Source: Tiliqua scincoides (taxonomy: Eukaryota; Chordata; Lepidosauria; Squamata; Scincidae). From it: a stretch of 64,000 nucleotides of DNA. The stretch lies in NCBI RefSeq assembly GCF_035046505.1, contig NC_089830.1:18239088-18303087 (forward strand), read 5' to 3'. Made by a program: the position numbers and the translations under genes. The notes below the pieces were generated by a model. The model was not told where the DNA came from. It ran no database searches and saw only the letters and a program-made list of their open reading frames with translations. This document shows, piece by piece, positions 20,751 to 31,235 of the stretch; position 1 is the stretch's first letter, and each line of letters opens with the position of its first letter.

Positions 20751-21089
20751 AAGAACATAAGAACAGCCCCACTGGATCAGGCCATAGGCCCATCTAGTCC
20801 AGCTTCCTGTATCTCACAGTGGCCCAGGGAGCACACAAGACAACAGACACAACCTGCGGCCTGGTGCCCTCCCCTGCATCTGGCAATCAGAGGCAGCCTG
20901 CCTCTAAAACCAAGAGCCTGCACATATCTACTACGACTTGTAACCCGTAATGAACTTCTCCTCCAGAAATTTGTCCAATCCCTCTTAAAGGCATCCAGGC
21001 AAGATGCCATCACTACTTCTTGTGGCAAAGAGTTCCACAAACTAATTACACGCTGGGTAAAGAAATATTTTCTTCTGTCTGTACTAATC
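20751..21089 (-). mobile_element. CR1-like LINE 3' end with ORF2 C-terminus
   Basis: The minus strand encodes a relic of LWNSLPQEVVMASCLDAFKR followed by the LINE 3' UTR, and then the tandem tail array. That peptide is the CR1-type ORF2 end (WNSLP..VV....L..FK..LD). The 5' part is cut where hAT D begins. A frame change after the peptide breaks the frame. Confidence 0.8.
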
Positions 21090-21999
21090 CAAGTGTTTCT
21101 CCAACTGTGGATTGGGACCCACTACATGGGTCGCAAACCAATTTCAGGTGGGTCGCATAGCGCCTAGGTCAGCCGCTATTGAAAATACAGAGCTGAAAAG
21201 ACAGGATACGGAGCTGCCGGGCAGGACAGGCTTCTGGTGGGAGAGAGGCCTGGTGCTTTGCCCTGAAATAGGTGGGATACTGGAAAGGGGGTAGGGCTGT
21301 GTGGTTGGAGAAGGATCCAAGTCCGCATCTTCTTTGACTTCCGAGCTGGAATGTTTGAATTCTGAGCTATGCAAAATAACAGCACAAGCACTCTCTATAT
21401 TGGGACCTTCGGCTGATTGCAGCTTAGGTTTGAAGCTTAAATTGATGATGCCACTTCCAGCCATGATGTCATTTCCAGGTTATTGAATAATAATATTAAT
21501 AATACTGGTATTTATATACCGCCTTTCTGGTCATTGGATTACTCCTCTGACTTTATTCAAGGCGGTTCACATAGGCAGGCTATCTCTAAACCCCTGAGAA
21601 GATTTTTACAATAACAGAAAAGTTCTATCTTTCAAGAACCGCACAACATTTCAGATGGATCTTTCACGGTCTGGTATCACTTCTGGCCCCCAGTTGCCTC
21701 CCACGCTGGCTGACAAGCAGCTCCTTCATCTCTCACTCAAAGGGCAACTAGGACGCTTCTTCACTCACACCAAAGAGCAGGTGGAATAACTCAGCTTGTC
21801 AGCTGCTTCAAGGTCTCACCATTCATGGAGCTGCTGGTGGCCTCGAACTGGCGACCTTCAGATATTATCTTCAGGCTAATGGGGCTCTACCCTCTAGACC
21901 AGACCTCCTGCCTGTCAAAAATGACATCACTATTGGTGATTCTGACAGATTCTTGTGCTAAAAAGTGGGTCCTGCTGCTAAAGGGTTTGAGAACCACTG
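21090..21999 (+). mobile_element. hAT family D, interrupted by a tRNA-SINE
   Basis: It starts 'aagtgtttctccaactgtgg' and ends GGGTTTGAGAACCACTG, with family blocks 'gatgatgccacttccagcc' and 'aaaaagtgggtcctgctgct' in order. The middle holds unique extra DNA (about 21.14-21.43 kb) and a whole SINE. No clean flanking duplication is seen. Confidence 0.7.
21485..21920 (-). mobile_element. tRNA-derived SINE with L2-like tail
   Basis: On the minus strand a tRNA-like head reads GGTCTAGAGGGTAGAGCC and later GGTCGCCAGTTCGAGGCC (B box). The body is 'gacaagctgagttattcc', and the tail GTGAACCGCCTTGAATAAAG, AGGCGGTATATAAATACC ends in AT-rich repeats. That tail is the L2-like 3' end. At about 430 bp it looks nearly full length. 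It lies inside hAT D and so is younger than it. Confidence 0.75.
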
Positions 22000-22889
22000 C
22001 GGAACTCATCCATCTATGTGGCTGCATCCTAAATTCACCTCTCCCTGAATGGATTACTCTCCGTTCCCAAAAGGAACAGATGTGTGGCAAATACTCCATT
22101 GTTTCACTTTGGATTTAAGAAAGCGCACTGTGCACATGCAGGCTGCCCATATTTTTCATTCATTGTGTGCATTAATGAAAATCTCTTGATGCAATAGCAT
22201 GTACAGCTGTATCACAGTTCTTCCCCTGTGGTAGTTCTCCAGCCTTTGGGGATGCATCAGCAAAAGATGGGGCTAAAAAAATTGTGATGTTTAGGGTTGA
22301 TACAGGCCTTCAACTATTCAGAGTGTGTTACTTGAATAATTTTGTTGCAATCCTTATGATGCTGTAAGTAAAGTAAATATTATTAGCCCTTCTGTTGCAG
22401 TTGAGGTGGAGATAGTGGCTTGCATAAGTCCATCTACTGAGTTCATGTCAGAGGCCAGTTCAAAACAGGGAGGTCCTAATTCACAGCGCAGTCCCTTAAC
22501 TGCTATGCTACACTTGCTTTTGCTCAATCGTCCATTTAAACAGAAATCAGAATAATCCATGGAACAATAAAGGAATGGAAATGGGCAGATCTGCTGATGT
22601 TTTGCCAAATTCCCATTCCAAGATTTACCTAGAGAACTTATGCTCACTTTAAGCTAATTAGTTCCCCTGGCTCAAATCTAGAGGAATACAAGGCTACTAT
22701 TGACCCTCAGTGCTAACAGGAAGGTAACCAGTAGGAAGCTTGCCAGTAGGGCTGCAGTGTCCTCCTCCTCAAAGCAACAGCTCTTCTGAGTACATCAGTG
22801 CCCCCTTGACTCTCCATCACCCAGCAGTCTCCAGCCATCCCATTCCAAAAATCCTCAGTAGTCTGTTCACCTGTCTGTCCATCCACCCA
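22000..22889. other. Single-copy sequence, nothing recognised
   Basis: No repeat ends, no LINE or SINE match, and only short chance frames. Confidence 0.45.
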
Positions 22890-23035
22890 GCCACCCATCC
22901 ATCCATCCATCCATCACTCAGTTAGTTAGTCCATTGGTCAGTCATCAGGTCCACTAGTATATCAGCCAGTCCAGTTGTCCCTCAGCCTGTTAGTCCACCA
23001 GTCAGCTAGTTCATCTGTTCATTAGTCAGTCCTCT
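22890..23035. repeat. (ATCC)n microsatellite and degenerate CAGT-rich tract
   Basis: Five to six clean ATCC units are followed by ~110 bp of degenerate 4-mer text ('ttagttagtccattggtcag', 'caccagtcagctagttc'). It looks like an old decayed tetranucleotide array. Confidence 0.7.
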
Positions 23036-23426
23036 CTCCTTACTCCAAACTTTACTCCTTCTGCTACCCACAAACTCTCTCTCCTCCATGTGCTGTTTTT
23101 ATCTCTGAGGGTCTTGTTGCCCCTAAGTGGATGCAGCTGTGCAGCACACTCACTACAATCTAAGGTCCTGGTGTTAACGCCATGCTTCCCAGACCTGTCA
23201 GAGTAAGGGGCCACTGTTGAAACCACACTCTGTCTCCTCGAGGGATCTTGCGCATTTCCACTCTAGCTCCACACTGTGTGCCCAAGGTGGAAAGCAGAGG
23301 AGACCAAAGTTCATTATTCCAAAGAGGCTTGTAAGGTAATCAAGATAATTTCAGATGATGCAAAGGACTTTCTGGCAAGCTTCAGGTGCGGTGCAACAAT
23401 GACTCTGCAAAGCTAAATACACACAC

Positions 23427-23428
<2 letters not shown>
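23036..23428. other. Single-copy sequence, nothing recognised
   Basis: No repeat or gene signal seen. Confidence 0.45.

Positions 23429-23472
<44 letters not shown>
23429..23472. repeat. (GA)n microsatellite
   Basis: About 22 uninterrupted AG units. Confidence 0.95.
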
Positions 23473-23477
<5 letters not shown>

Positions 23478-23681
23478 CAATTTAAAGTTCAAAGAAAACA
23501 GAGAAAGCAAACACTAAGTAACAATGATGAACTATCATAAATTTTACCAGTGTCACAACATTTGAATATTGTATATAAAATATATATGGCTATTTTTATT
23601 TGATTTGTTGCTCATACGATATTGTGTAATCATTAATGTGGCAATATGGCAAGTCACTGAAACAGTCCAGCTAGCCTAATG

Positions 23682-23767
23682 CAACCATAGGTGTGTGGTC
23701 TGCAGGTGTGCCACAGATGTTTTGGGAAGGGTTATTTATTAGTAGGGTCACAGAGAGATGATGTGAG

Positions 23768-23816
<49 letters not shown>

Positions 23817-23923
23817 GCCAGCAGTGTGTCGTTCCTTGTCAATTGTCAAAAACTGATGGTGTGCCTGGACAATTTTAGCACCTTTTCTGTGTGCCATGAG
23901 ATGAAAAAGGTTGAAAATCACTT
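23682..23923 (+). mobile_element. hAT family C with left-end deletion and CA expansion
   Basis: The right end TTGAAAATCACTT and the body (GTTATTTATTAGTAGGGTC, 'ccttgtcaattgtcaaaa') are family C. The left end lacks ~40 bp after CAACC. The flanks GCCTAATG and GTCTGATG are a diverged 8-bp duplication. A ~47-bp CA array has grown inside. Confidence 0.75.
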
Positions 23924-24019
23924 GTCTGATGTCAGGTGGTCAATTCTGATTGAAGCTATTTCCTGGAGATGTTCTTTTTAAGATAAAAATTGTTTTTTTT
24001 TTTTCAGCATGATCTAATG

Positions 24020-24469
24020 CAGGGGTGTCCAAACTTTTTGGTAGGAGGGCCACATCATCTCTCTGACATTGTGTTGGAGGCTGGGGAAAAAAGAATTAAT
24101 TTACATTTCAAATTTGAATAAATTTGCATAAATGAATATATTAGAGATGGAACTTATATGGATGAATGAAGGTCTTGCAGTAGCTCAAGGCCTATAAAAG
24201 GCTTTGCATAAAGCAAGGTTAGCCTTTCCTTTGCTGCTGCATCACAGATGCGAAACAGCAAGCGGTGGAGGGAGCCCTCGTCCCACAGTTCACACAAGAG
24301 GTTGAACAGTTGATTGTCACGCTGAGAGCAGTTGAATCAGGCCAGGAAGGGCTCCAGCAAGTCTCCGGAGGGGCCAGAGACTCACTGGAGACTGGGGGCT
24401 CCTTGAGGGCCGGATTGGGAGTCCTGGAGGGCCACAAGTGGCCCCAGGGCCGGGGTTTGGGCATCCCTG
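24020..24469 (+). mobile_element. hAT family A, first of a double insertion
   Basis: The ends CAGGGGTGTCCAAAC and GTTTGGGCATCCCTG are inverted with one or two changes. The exact 8-bp duplication ATCTAATG lies at 24012-24019 and 24470-24477. The body is standard family A, non-coding. The right-hand duplication was itself used as the target of the next element. Confidence 0.9.
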
Positions 24470-24477
24470 ATCTAATG

Positions 24478-24884
24478 CAGTGGTTCCCAAACATTTTAGC
24501 ACTGGGACTCTTTTTTAAAAACAACACTCTGTCAGAACCCACTTAGCTTTATGAGACTAAAGAAAAGTTCTACTCTATCAGCTAGTGAAGCCTCTGTTTT
24601 TATCCTTTTTACTATGGTGGGGGAACTGCCTTCTGGAGCACTGGTTGAGTTCCACATTCATCTGATTGGCGTCATTCTGTTGGCCTTGCATTCCCCTTTG
24701 CCTTTGATAGGAGCCAAGGCATGTTTGCCTACTTGTGAGTCAATGCACACATGGGGCTCAGTTTTGCTTCCCATGGGGCTCAATACATTTTTATTGTCAG
24801 CTATCAGCCCATCAGTTTCGTGACCTACCAAAAATTGGGTCGCAACCCATTGGTGGGTCCTGACCCACAGTTTGGGAACCACTG
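24478..24884. mobile_element. hAT family E, 407 bp, inserted at the neighbour's duplication
   Basis: A perfect 15-bp inverted repeat, CAGTGGTTCCCAAAC / GTTTGGGAACCACTG. The flanks ATCTAATG and ATCTCATG are an 8-bp duplication with one change. The interior, reversed, resembles the internal modules of the long hAT at 31.2 kb ('ccttggctcctatcaaagg'), which suggests a shared parent. Non-coding. Confidence 0.92.
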
Positions 24885-24892
24885 ATCTCATG

Positions 24893-26759
24893 TCATTAAT
24901 CTAAGGAGGTCCTATGAAACTCCCCAGGATTGGTTTCAATAGTCACCTGAAACAGACGTTGCTGATTCCTAGAGACTCTGGGCCAAAGCAAGAAGGGTTA
25001 TCAACTCTAGTCTTGTGGCGCTAGCCACAGACATCCTGAAGAATAGCAGTTCTGCCTTTATGGTGAGAAAGACCACAGAACAGTGTGGCGCAGAGCACCC
25101 CTTGCTGACAGCATTGCGCAACGGAGAAAGAGCTGTCAGGCTCACCTCGCACAGCAGTCATTTAATGTGTCGCTGCGACCTTCGTTTCTATCACTGATTT
25201 GGGCATTTTGTCCATTTTGCCACTGGTGCTTTCCGGGGGCGACCTCAGTAATGAAGACTTATGTAGAAGTGTCAGTGATGGATGGCGACTTCAAAGGACT
25301 GTATGGTGTGATGTCAATCATCTATCTTCAAAGGAATGCTCCACTTCACCAGAGAGGAATGAAGTCTGAGTCAGAGTAGATTGCTCTGTGAACAATGAAA
25401 ATTATCATCTTAATTACTCCGCGTTGGTAAGTTCCAGAAGGGTAATCAAATTAGTTTGTTGCAGCAAAAATAGAGTCTTCGGGCACCTTACGGTAACGTT
25501 GATATGCAATTTCTTTTTCCTGTATTTTTGCTATTTTTTGGGGGGTGGGGAGAAAAAGATTTTGGATACCTCCATCCCATCTGCTTCTGTCACTTGCAAT
25601 GATGGTGGTGGGGCAGGAAACAGAGAAACACATTCATGTGTTAGCTATGCAATGCACTATGCACTTCGGTTCTGCCTTTTACATGCCTCCTCTTTCCTCA
25701 CTGAGAGTGGCCTCCAGTGGGGGTAGGCATCTGAATGGAAGAAGCATGGTTTGTGGTTTCAATTTACCCTTGGAGCGAGGCATCTTGGGCAAATCAGAAT
25801 GGTTACCACATTTTCAAGAAAGTATCATAAACTTCTTAAGTTTTACCAGAGGCAGGCTTGGAGGGGGGGGGGGACAAATATCCCTGTGTCTGCGCAGTGC
25901 TCCAGACCCTGCAGGAAGCCTTGTGAGGAAGTACTGTTTAAGATGGCAGGGAAGCTTCCCCACTCGGTCCCAACATCACACAAGGCTCCATAGCGATGGG
26001 TAAATGGCAGGGTGGCATGGTGCTGGGGGCAGCATCATGGACCTTTGCCGTGGGGCACATAGCAGGGCAGGTCCATTACTGCATTTTACGCCCATCTCCA
26101 ATGAAAATAGCAGAATGGACAACCCAGCTTTGAAGACACAGGAAATAGTTGAGAAATAGGGTGCGGTTCGGAATAGTCGGGGTGGCTTTAAGCCAATTGG
26201 ACCAATTGGTCCCAATTGGGCCCCATACCTACCCCATGGGACCCAATTACCTCATGCTAGGGTAATCTATTCTAGTCTTGTATGCAGTTTTGTATTTAAA
26301 TGTGCCTAGATCCATTTGGTCCATTAACTTACCTGCACTTTTAAAATGCACATTTTGACTGCTTTCTATTCTACCATAGAAGTATAAAGTCTACCATGAA
26401 TGTTATTTCTATCTCTAAGATTTTACAGACCTTGGCTGTGAACCACGGACCCCACAAAAATGTTTCCAACTGAGCCCCGCAGCTCTTAAGGCCAGCCCTG
26501 GGACTAGCTCTACTTTGAACAGCAATAAAACTTGCAAGTCCATCCTAAGTCCCCTCTCGCAAGGGTCCCCTTTCCCCCATACCTATCTGTCCTTGCAGCA
26601 CACAATAGCAGACATGTAGCGTACAATAAAAGTCTGTGGCCGCATAAGAGGTAACCCCCCCACACACAAGTGAAATTAAATATGTTCTTAAATTAACTGA
26701 ACTCTATACGTGCCTCTCAGTACATTCCAAAACATTTCTCATTTGCTTTGTGATGAAGA
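24893..26759. other. Mostly single-copy; small transposon pieces near 25.0 and 26.0 kb
   Basis: Near 24.99 kb 'agggttatcaactctag' matches one end of the AGGGTTGTCAAC repeat seen at 40.4 kb. Near 26.01-26.09 kb 'atcatggacctttgccgtgg' matches the hAT-like fragment at 4.6 kb. The 152-codon frame at 25.55-26.0 kb crosses poly-G and shows no domain. Confidence 0.4.
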
Positions 26760-27005
26760 AAAAGAAGTTGGTTGGCTCAGTTTTTAACTGGAGTTTTTGG
26801 CTATATCTTTGGATAAAATAGAGATATTTCAATAAGGTTTGTTTCATTGCATTCTCTATGAACTTACACATTGAGTGATATATAACAAGATGGCATTATT
26901 TGAAAATACCAAGATTTAAAATTTTTTAGCCAATAGTGATGTCACCCCCATGTGCACATCACCTGATGTGGGTTGCACCTGTGCGCTCCCCTAGCAACAC
27001 CACTG
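26760..27005 (-). mobile_element. hAT family F terminal fragment
   Basis: The phrases 'gagtgatatataacaagatgg' in part, 'gtgatgtcacccccatg' and the end CCTAGCAACACCACTG are the reverse of the left arm of the element at 31.2 kb. The other end is missing. Confidence 0.6.
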
Positions 27006-28074
27006 TTTTCACCTCTTAGAAGTTAATTTTGAAGTTAGTACTGTTCTGTCACATCACAGAAGACCCTCCTGTTGCTCAAATCTGTGCTACGCTCCTACGT
27101 CTGAGGGTTGTTTGTGTTGTTTCTTAACCCCTGGAAATTGCATACAGATGTTTAGACAGAGCGGGCTCTAATTAGGAAATCTTAGAATTAAGACAACAGT
27201 ACATCTCCATTAAAAGAGTGCTTCCTATAGAGTCTAACACAGTTGGGGGGGGAAGGGGGGTCCTGTATAAAAAAAGCCAAGTGGGCCCTTGTAATTCTGT
27301 CATTTCCTCCCAAATTATATTTCATGAATGGCGACGAGGGATTCACACTAACAGTTATTGCTTTTGCACCTTAGCAATAAATTTGTACGTTAGCAATAAA
27401 ATCCATAAATGGCTTAGCCAACATCTTGTGGGAGCAAGCAGATCCCAAATTCCTAGGGTTAGGAGATGCATTTAGGCTGCAATCCTATCCATACTTATCT
27501 GGTATTAAGCCCCATTGACTACAATAGGACTTACTACATGTATAAAATTGGGTGCACTTGTCATGGGCCATTTTGGGCATCTAACAGCGCAATGCTCTGC
27601 ATGCCCCCACAGGAGAGAGTCCATGGTATTCACTGGGCCTACTTGTAATGACAGCACCTGCAGCAGGCCTCTCCAGGTGAATGTGAAGAGCTGGTGTTCG
27701 GTGGGACTTTCTCCCAGGAAAGTGTGCATAGGATTTTATCCTAAGGCAACGAAGCATGACACTCTCCTTGAGCACCAAGCGCCTCTGGCAAGCCAACCCT
27801 AAAATGGAAACATCTCAAGGCCAGGAGGTGAAGTACCTTTCGAGGAGGTGAAGTTGTATTAAGGGTGTATTAAGAAAAGAACAGCTGCATTTAGTTACAC
27901 AGGATTATCAGAAGGCCTTCAGCTATACATAAAGAGTGAGAGGAAAAAATGTTTGGATGACTTAACTGAACAAACACAAGAAAGTGATGAAATGGCAAGG
28001 TAAGATCAAGCAGGGTAAACATACCTCTGCTAACTGCTATGTTTCTCTAAGAAGGGGGGAAACTGTTACCCAAA
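27006..28074. other. Single-copy, with palindromic repeat pieces at 27.47-27.75 kb
   Basis: 'aggctgcaatcctatccata' and 'ttaagccccattgactac' then 'aataggacttactac' form a ~70-bp copy of the near-palindromic family. A second half-copy ends 'gtgtgcataggattttatcc'. The rest is unassigned. Confidence 0.45.
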
Positions 28075-28447
28075 ATACTGAGTCAGGAGACGCTCCAGCC
28101 TTCCCAGCATCAAGATCACACGCAGTTATCACCGTGCTGCCTGCGACACTGACCACTCCCTGGTGTGCAGCAGAGTAAAACTGCAAGCAAAGTGACTGTA
28201 TCACACGAAAAAGGAAGGAAGACCTCGCATTGATACCAGCAAAATCCGGGATCAGAGAAAAGTGGAGGAATTTGCACGAGCACTTGAGGAATCTCTTCCA
28301 GGCCCGGCCGACGCAAACGCATCCAACAGATGGGAACATTTCAAGAATACCGTTTACAACACCGCCTTGTCCATATTCGGCAAGAAGACCAACAAGACGG
28401 CAGACTGGTTTGAAGCCCACTCTGAGGAGTTGACACCAGTCATTGAG

Positions 28448-28452
<5 letters not shown>
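28075..28452 (+). mobile_element. LINE fragment: end of AP endonuclease plus linker
   Basis: The frame reads TDHSLVCSRVKLQ, a stop, then LYHTKKEGRPRIDTSKIRDQ and later EHFKNTVYNTALSIFGKKTN, KTADWFEAHSEELTPVIEE. The TDH resembles the catalytic His motif at the end of LINE AP-type endonucleases. The W..FK..VY..A...G.K..K..DWF pattern is the linker before the reverse transcriptase. One in-frame TGA interrupts it. It may come from family Z or a related LINE, since no overlap with the C-terminal copies exists to test this. It ends abruptly at a TAA array. Confidence 0.7.

Positions 28453-28494
<42 letters not shown>
28450..28494. repeat. (TAA)n microsatellite
   Basis: About 14 units lie between the LINE endonuclease-linker fragment and the first R4/Dong-like fragment. 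Confidence 0.95.
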
Positions 28495-28497
<3 letters not shown>

Positions 28498-28801
28498 GAA
28501 CTGGAGAAAATCACCAAGTATAAAGACTTACAAATAGAAATTGAAAGACTGTAGCACAAGAAAGCAAGAGTTATGGGTGCTATCCCAGAGCACCTGGAAA
28601 AGCACTTGGACACCATCAGCATCACAAACAACATTAGACAATTACAAAAGGCCACCTTACTGGGAACAGCGCATATAATATGGTGATATTTGTAATGTAA
28701 CAATATAAAAACAAAAAAATTGCTGTCTCTCCTAGGCCCTTGGGAAGGACTCAGTTGGTGGATACAAACAAAATCCAATCAAAAACAACATGACTGTGTG
28801 A
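28495..28801 (+). mobile_element. R4/Dong-like LINE, 3' end
   Basis: It reads KELEKITKYKDLQIEIERL, a stop, HKKARVMGAIPEHLEKHLDT and LQKATLLGTAHII. These match the C-terminus of LINEs with a restriction-like endonuclease (K.EKI.KY.DL.IE...W, GALGTIPK.L, LQK.ALLGTA.I). After the stop comes a ~100-nt 3' UTR ending directly in a TAA array. Dong elements are known to insert in TAA repeats. The 5' part is missing. Confidence 0.75.

Positions 28802-28863
<62 letters not shown>
28802..28863. repeat. (TAA)n microsatellite
   Basis: About 20 uninterrupted units directly follow the R4/Dong-like 3' end. Confidence 0.95.
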
Positions 28864-28865
<2 letters not shown>

Positions 28866-28954
28866 TCCATGTGGGTGAGGATTTACCAGCTGATAAATGT
28901 TGTGGTTTTTGTGTGTATACAATCATTATCAGCTATGTTGTTATTTTGATTGAT

Positions 28955-28956
<2 letters not shown>

Positions 28957-29000
<44 letters not shown>

Positions 29001-29033
29001 GTAGTAGTAGTAGTAGTAGTAGTAGCAGCAGCA
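28957..29033. repeat. (AAT)n followed by (AGT)n and (AGC)n
   Basis: About 15 AAT units pass into about 8 AGT units and a few AGC units, immediately before the second R4/Dong-like fragment. Confidence 0.95.
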
Positions 29034-29560
29034 CAGATTGATTACAGAAATCGCCACAATAAAGTCACCGCTATGCTCTACTGGAACGGACAAGAAATAT
29101 GGAATATCATCAATCAAAAAATGTTTGGGAGCACATGCCTGAAAAGTTAGTAGGAAATGGGCAGGTTAAAATCTTGTGGGACAACAAAATCCAGACAGAT
29201 AAAAATGGGAACTCACCACACCAGCCAGTGGTCGAGATATGGTTGAGAAGAAACCAGCAATGCTTATTGATGTGGCCATTCCAGGACATCACTGAATTGA
29301 GGAGAAACAATTGGAAAAGATCACAACCTAAAAGACTTGGAAATTGAAATCTAGTGCCTTTAGGGGAAGACAACAACAAGCACCACTATTGTCATTGGTG
29401 CACTTGGTACAATTCCCAAGGCCCTTGAGAAATATCTGGCCAGGGTAAGTCTAGACAAGATAACAGCTGAGCAACGGCAATGTGCTGTAGTACTAGGAAC
29501 ATCAAACATTATAAGGCAATATCTCACCAGTTCTTAAACGCTTGGGTAGAGTGCGATTTA
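29034..29560 (+). mobile_element. R4/Dong-like LINE with restriction-like endonuclease relic
   Basis: The frames give DYRNRHNKVTAMLYWN, WEHMPEKLVGNGQVKILWDN then KIQTDK, and, in another frame, KKPAMLIDVAIPGHH, IEEKQLEKITT, TTIVIGALGTIPKALEKYLA and VVLGTSNIIRQYL. The ILWD..IQTD and IDVAIPG motifs belong to the restriction-like endonuclease that follows the reverse transcriptase in R2/R4/Dong LINEs. At least one frameshift and two stops separate the pieces. It starts right beside the AAT/AGT array, consistent with TAA-targeted insertion. Confidence 0.8.
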
Positions 29561-29838
29561 GTGAGTATCCAAAATCCCTGTCCAAACATCTGTGAGCTGT
29601 GACACCACTTAAACGTTTTACAACATTTACACCCCACTTTTCCCTTCTAAAAAAAAGAGGCACTAACAACTGATAAAATACAATAGTAAATACAACACCA
29701 GCAAACACCACTTACAAGTCAGTTATAAAAACCCAAACCTACAGATCAGAAAAAAATCGGAATGAAAAAAGCAGAGAGCTTGAAGTCAATGGTGATCCTG
29801 GCCATTGGGCACACCAGGAGGCACAGTATCTCTTTAAA
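29561..29838. other. Probable 3' UTR of the R4/Dong-like LINE, then unassigned
   Basis: 'gtgcgatttagtgagtatcc' and 'ccctgtccaaacatctg' continue just after the LINE coding relic and may be its end. No terminal TAA array is present. Confidence 0.35.
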
Positions 29839-29930
29839 GGCCTCTGGGGGGGCCTTAAAACATCACTTCTGGTTTCTGGCCAAAAACTGGAAGTGATATT
29901 TTAAGGGCCTCCCTCTGGAGGAAGACCTTC
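29839..29930. repeat. Imperfect inverted repeat with ETS-like core
   Basis: The left arm 'ccttaaaacatcacttctgg' pairs with 'aactggaagtgatattttaagg' in part, over ~40-nt arms and a very short loop. Similar CTTCC/GGAAG hairpins occur at 4.5, 42.1 and 45.4 kb, so it is probably the core of a transposon family. Confidence 0.6.
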
Positions 29931-31227
29931 TGAGGGCCAGGAAGACTGTGTGCATCTCTCTGACCCTCAGAACGCCTACAGGGGGAGTCAGCGGGAGCGG
30001 GCAGCCCTTAGGGTGGCATGGCTGGGGAGGCTGTGCGCCTTTGGTCACTTGTGAACCCCCCCCCCCAAGGAATGACACTACTTGAGGTTTGGCTGGACAA
30101 CACATCTTCTAGTTTAGTCCAATCATGAACTTCATCTCCTATTAAACACAGCAGCTAAAGGGGACAGCACAAAATGGAAGGGGGTCTGCCCCCCTCTGCT
30201 TCCCTATAATTCAAACACAGTATGGTCATTCAAGTCTACAACATTCCCTGCCCCCAGATATATACACACACAACTAACCCCCTTGTGCAGACCGAGACAC
30301 ATACTGAGAAGCTGAGCTGCACCTCAATTCCACCAGTTGTAATGGAACAACTGAAGCACTTCTCCAGTGATCAGGATCAGCCAATGAGTTCTACAGGAGG
30401 TGATGTCACCCCCAAGCAGGCCAGGCTCGTCTCGTCATCTCGATGCTTGCTGATGCTGTAATTTGGACATGCTAACCGTTTCCCCTCCCCTGCAATAAAA
30501 GAGAAGCATTGCTTTGACTCATCCGAGGGGGTTTTCCATCGTTAAATGGCTACCCAATGCAAGGGGTGTCTGATACCACCATACAATTATCTGACACAGG
30601 AACAGGAGTCATCAAGTGTTGGTGGTATTTTTAGGTCCTGCCCTCAGGGGGCTCTTGGGGGCAGTGGAGGAGGGTGTAGTTTGAGGATGATCTCTGCTCC
30701 TGATGGAAAACCCCTGTGAACAGATGACTTCATAGGAATTATGGCAATTTGCTTTCAAATTGCAAACATTTCCTTGGCAAGACTTGCACCCATCCAGAAT
30801 AATGTAGTCAAAAGCATGCAGGATATCAGGCATATGAAACTGTAGCCAAACTCAGCTTTTCTTCCTTGAAAAGTCCATTAGGGAGGGAGCAATGACAGCT
30901 CAACACAGCTCAACAGCTGAAAGCAGGAGATGGTGGTGCTGGGAGAGCCTGAGGGCTGGATAAAGAGCTTCCAGGGACTGTATCTGGCTGCTCACCTTTG
31001 TCACCTCTGCTCAGGAGCAGGCATTTGAAGTACTGTAAGGAGGAAGTAGCTGGATCGGAGTGGAGCAGATATAGGCAGAGGAAGGGTTAAGTAATTCTCC
31101 TCCACCACTTCTCTGCTTTTCACTTCTGCTCTGCTTACCAAGTCTCTACCTCTCCTCTTTCCGAATGGGCTTTTCAAGGGGCTTTTGGAGACAAACAGTT
31201 GGCTATCAGGCTATCCAATAGGGATCA
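29931..31227. other. Mostly single-copy; diverged hAT B piece near 30.93-31.01 kb
   Basis: 'gagggctggataaagagctt' and 'ccagggactgtatctggctg' match the right part of family B, without clean ends. Around 30.48 kb an AATAAA lies in promoter- or LTR-like text but has no partner. No exon is seen. Confidence 0.4.
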
Positions 31228-31235
31228 AACAGGAT

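Noticed and set aside
20183-20830. CRISPR-like or satellite array
   Set aside because: The 140-bp units have no spacers and consist of a LINE tail plus a short motif. They are tandem duplicates of a retroelement end in a vertebrate genome.
30220-30560. Possible solo LTR (AATAAA in promoter-like text near 30.49 kb)
   Set aside because: No matching second copy, no clear terminal dinucleotides and no target duplication. There is no other sign of a retrovirus-like element in the window.
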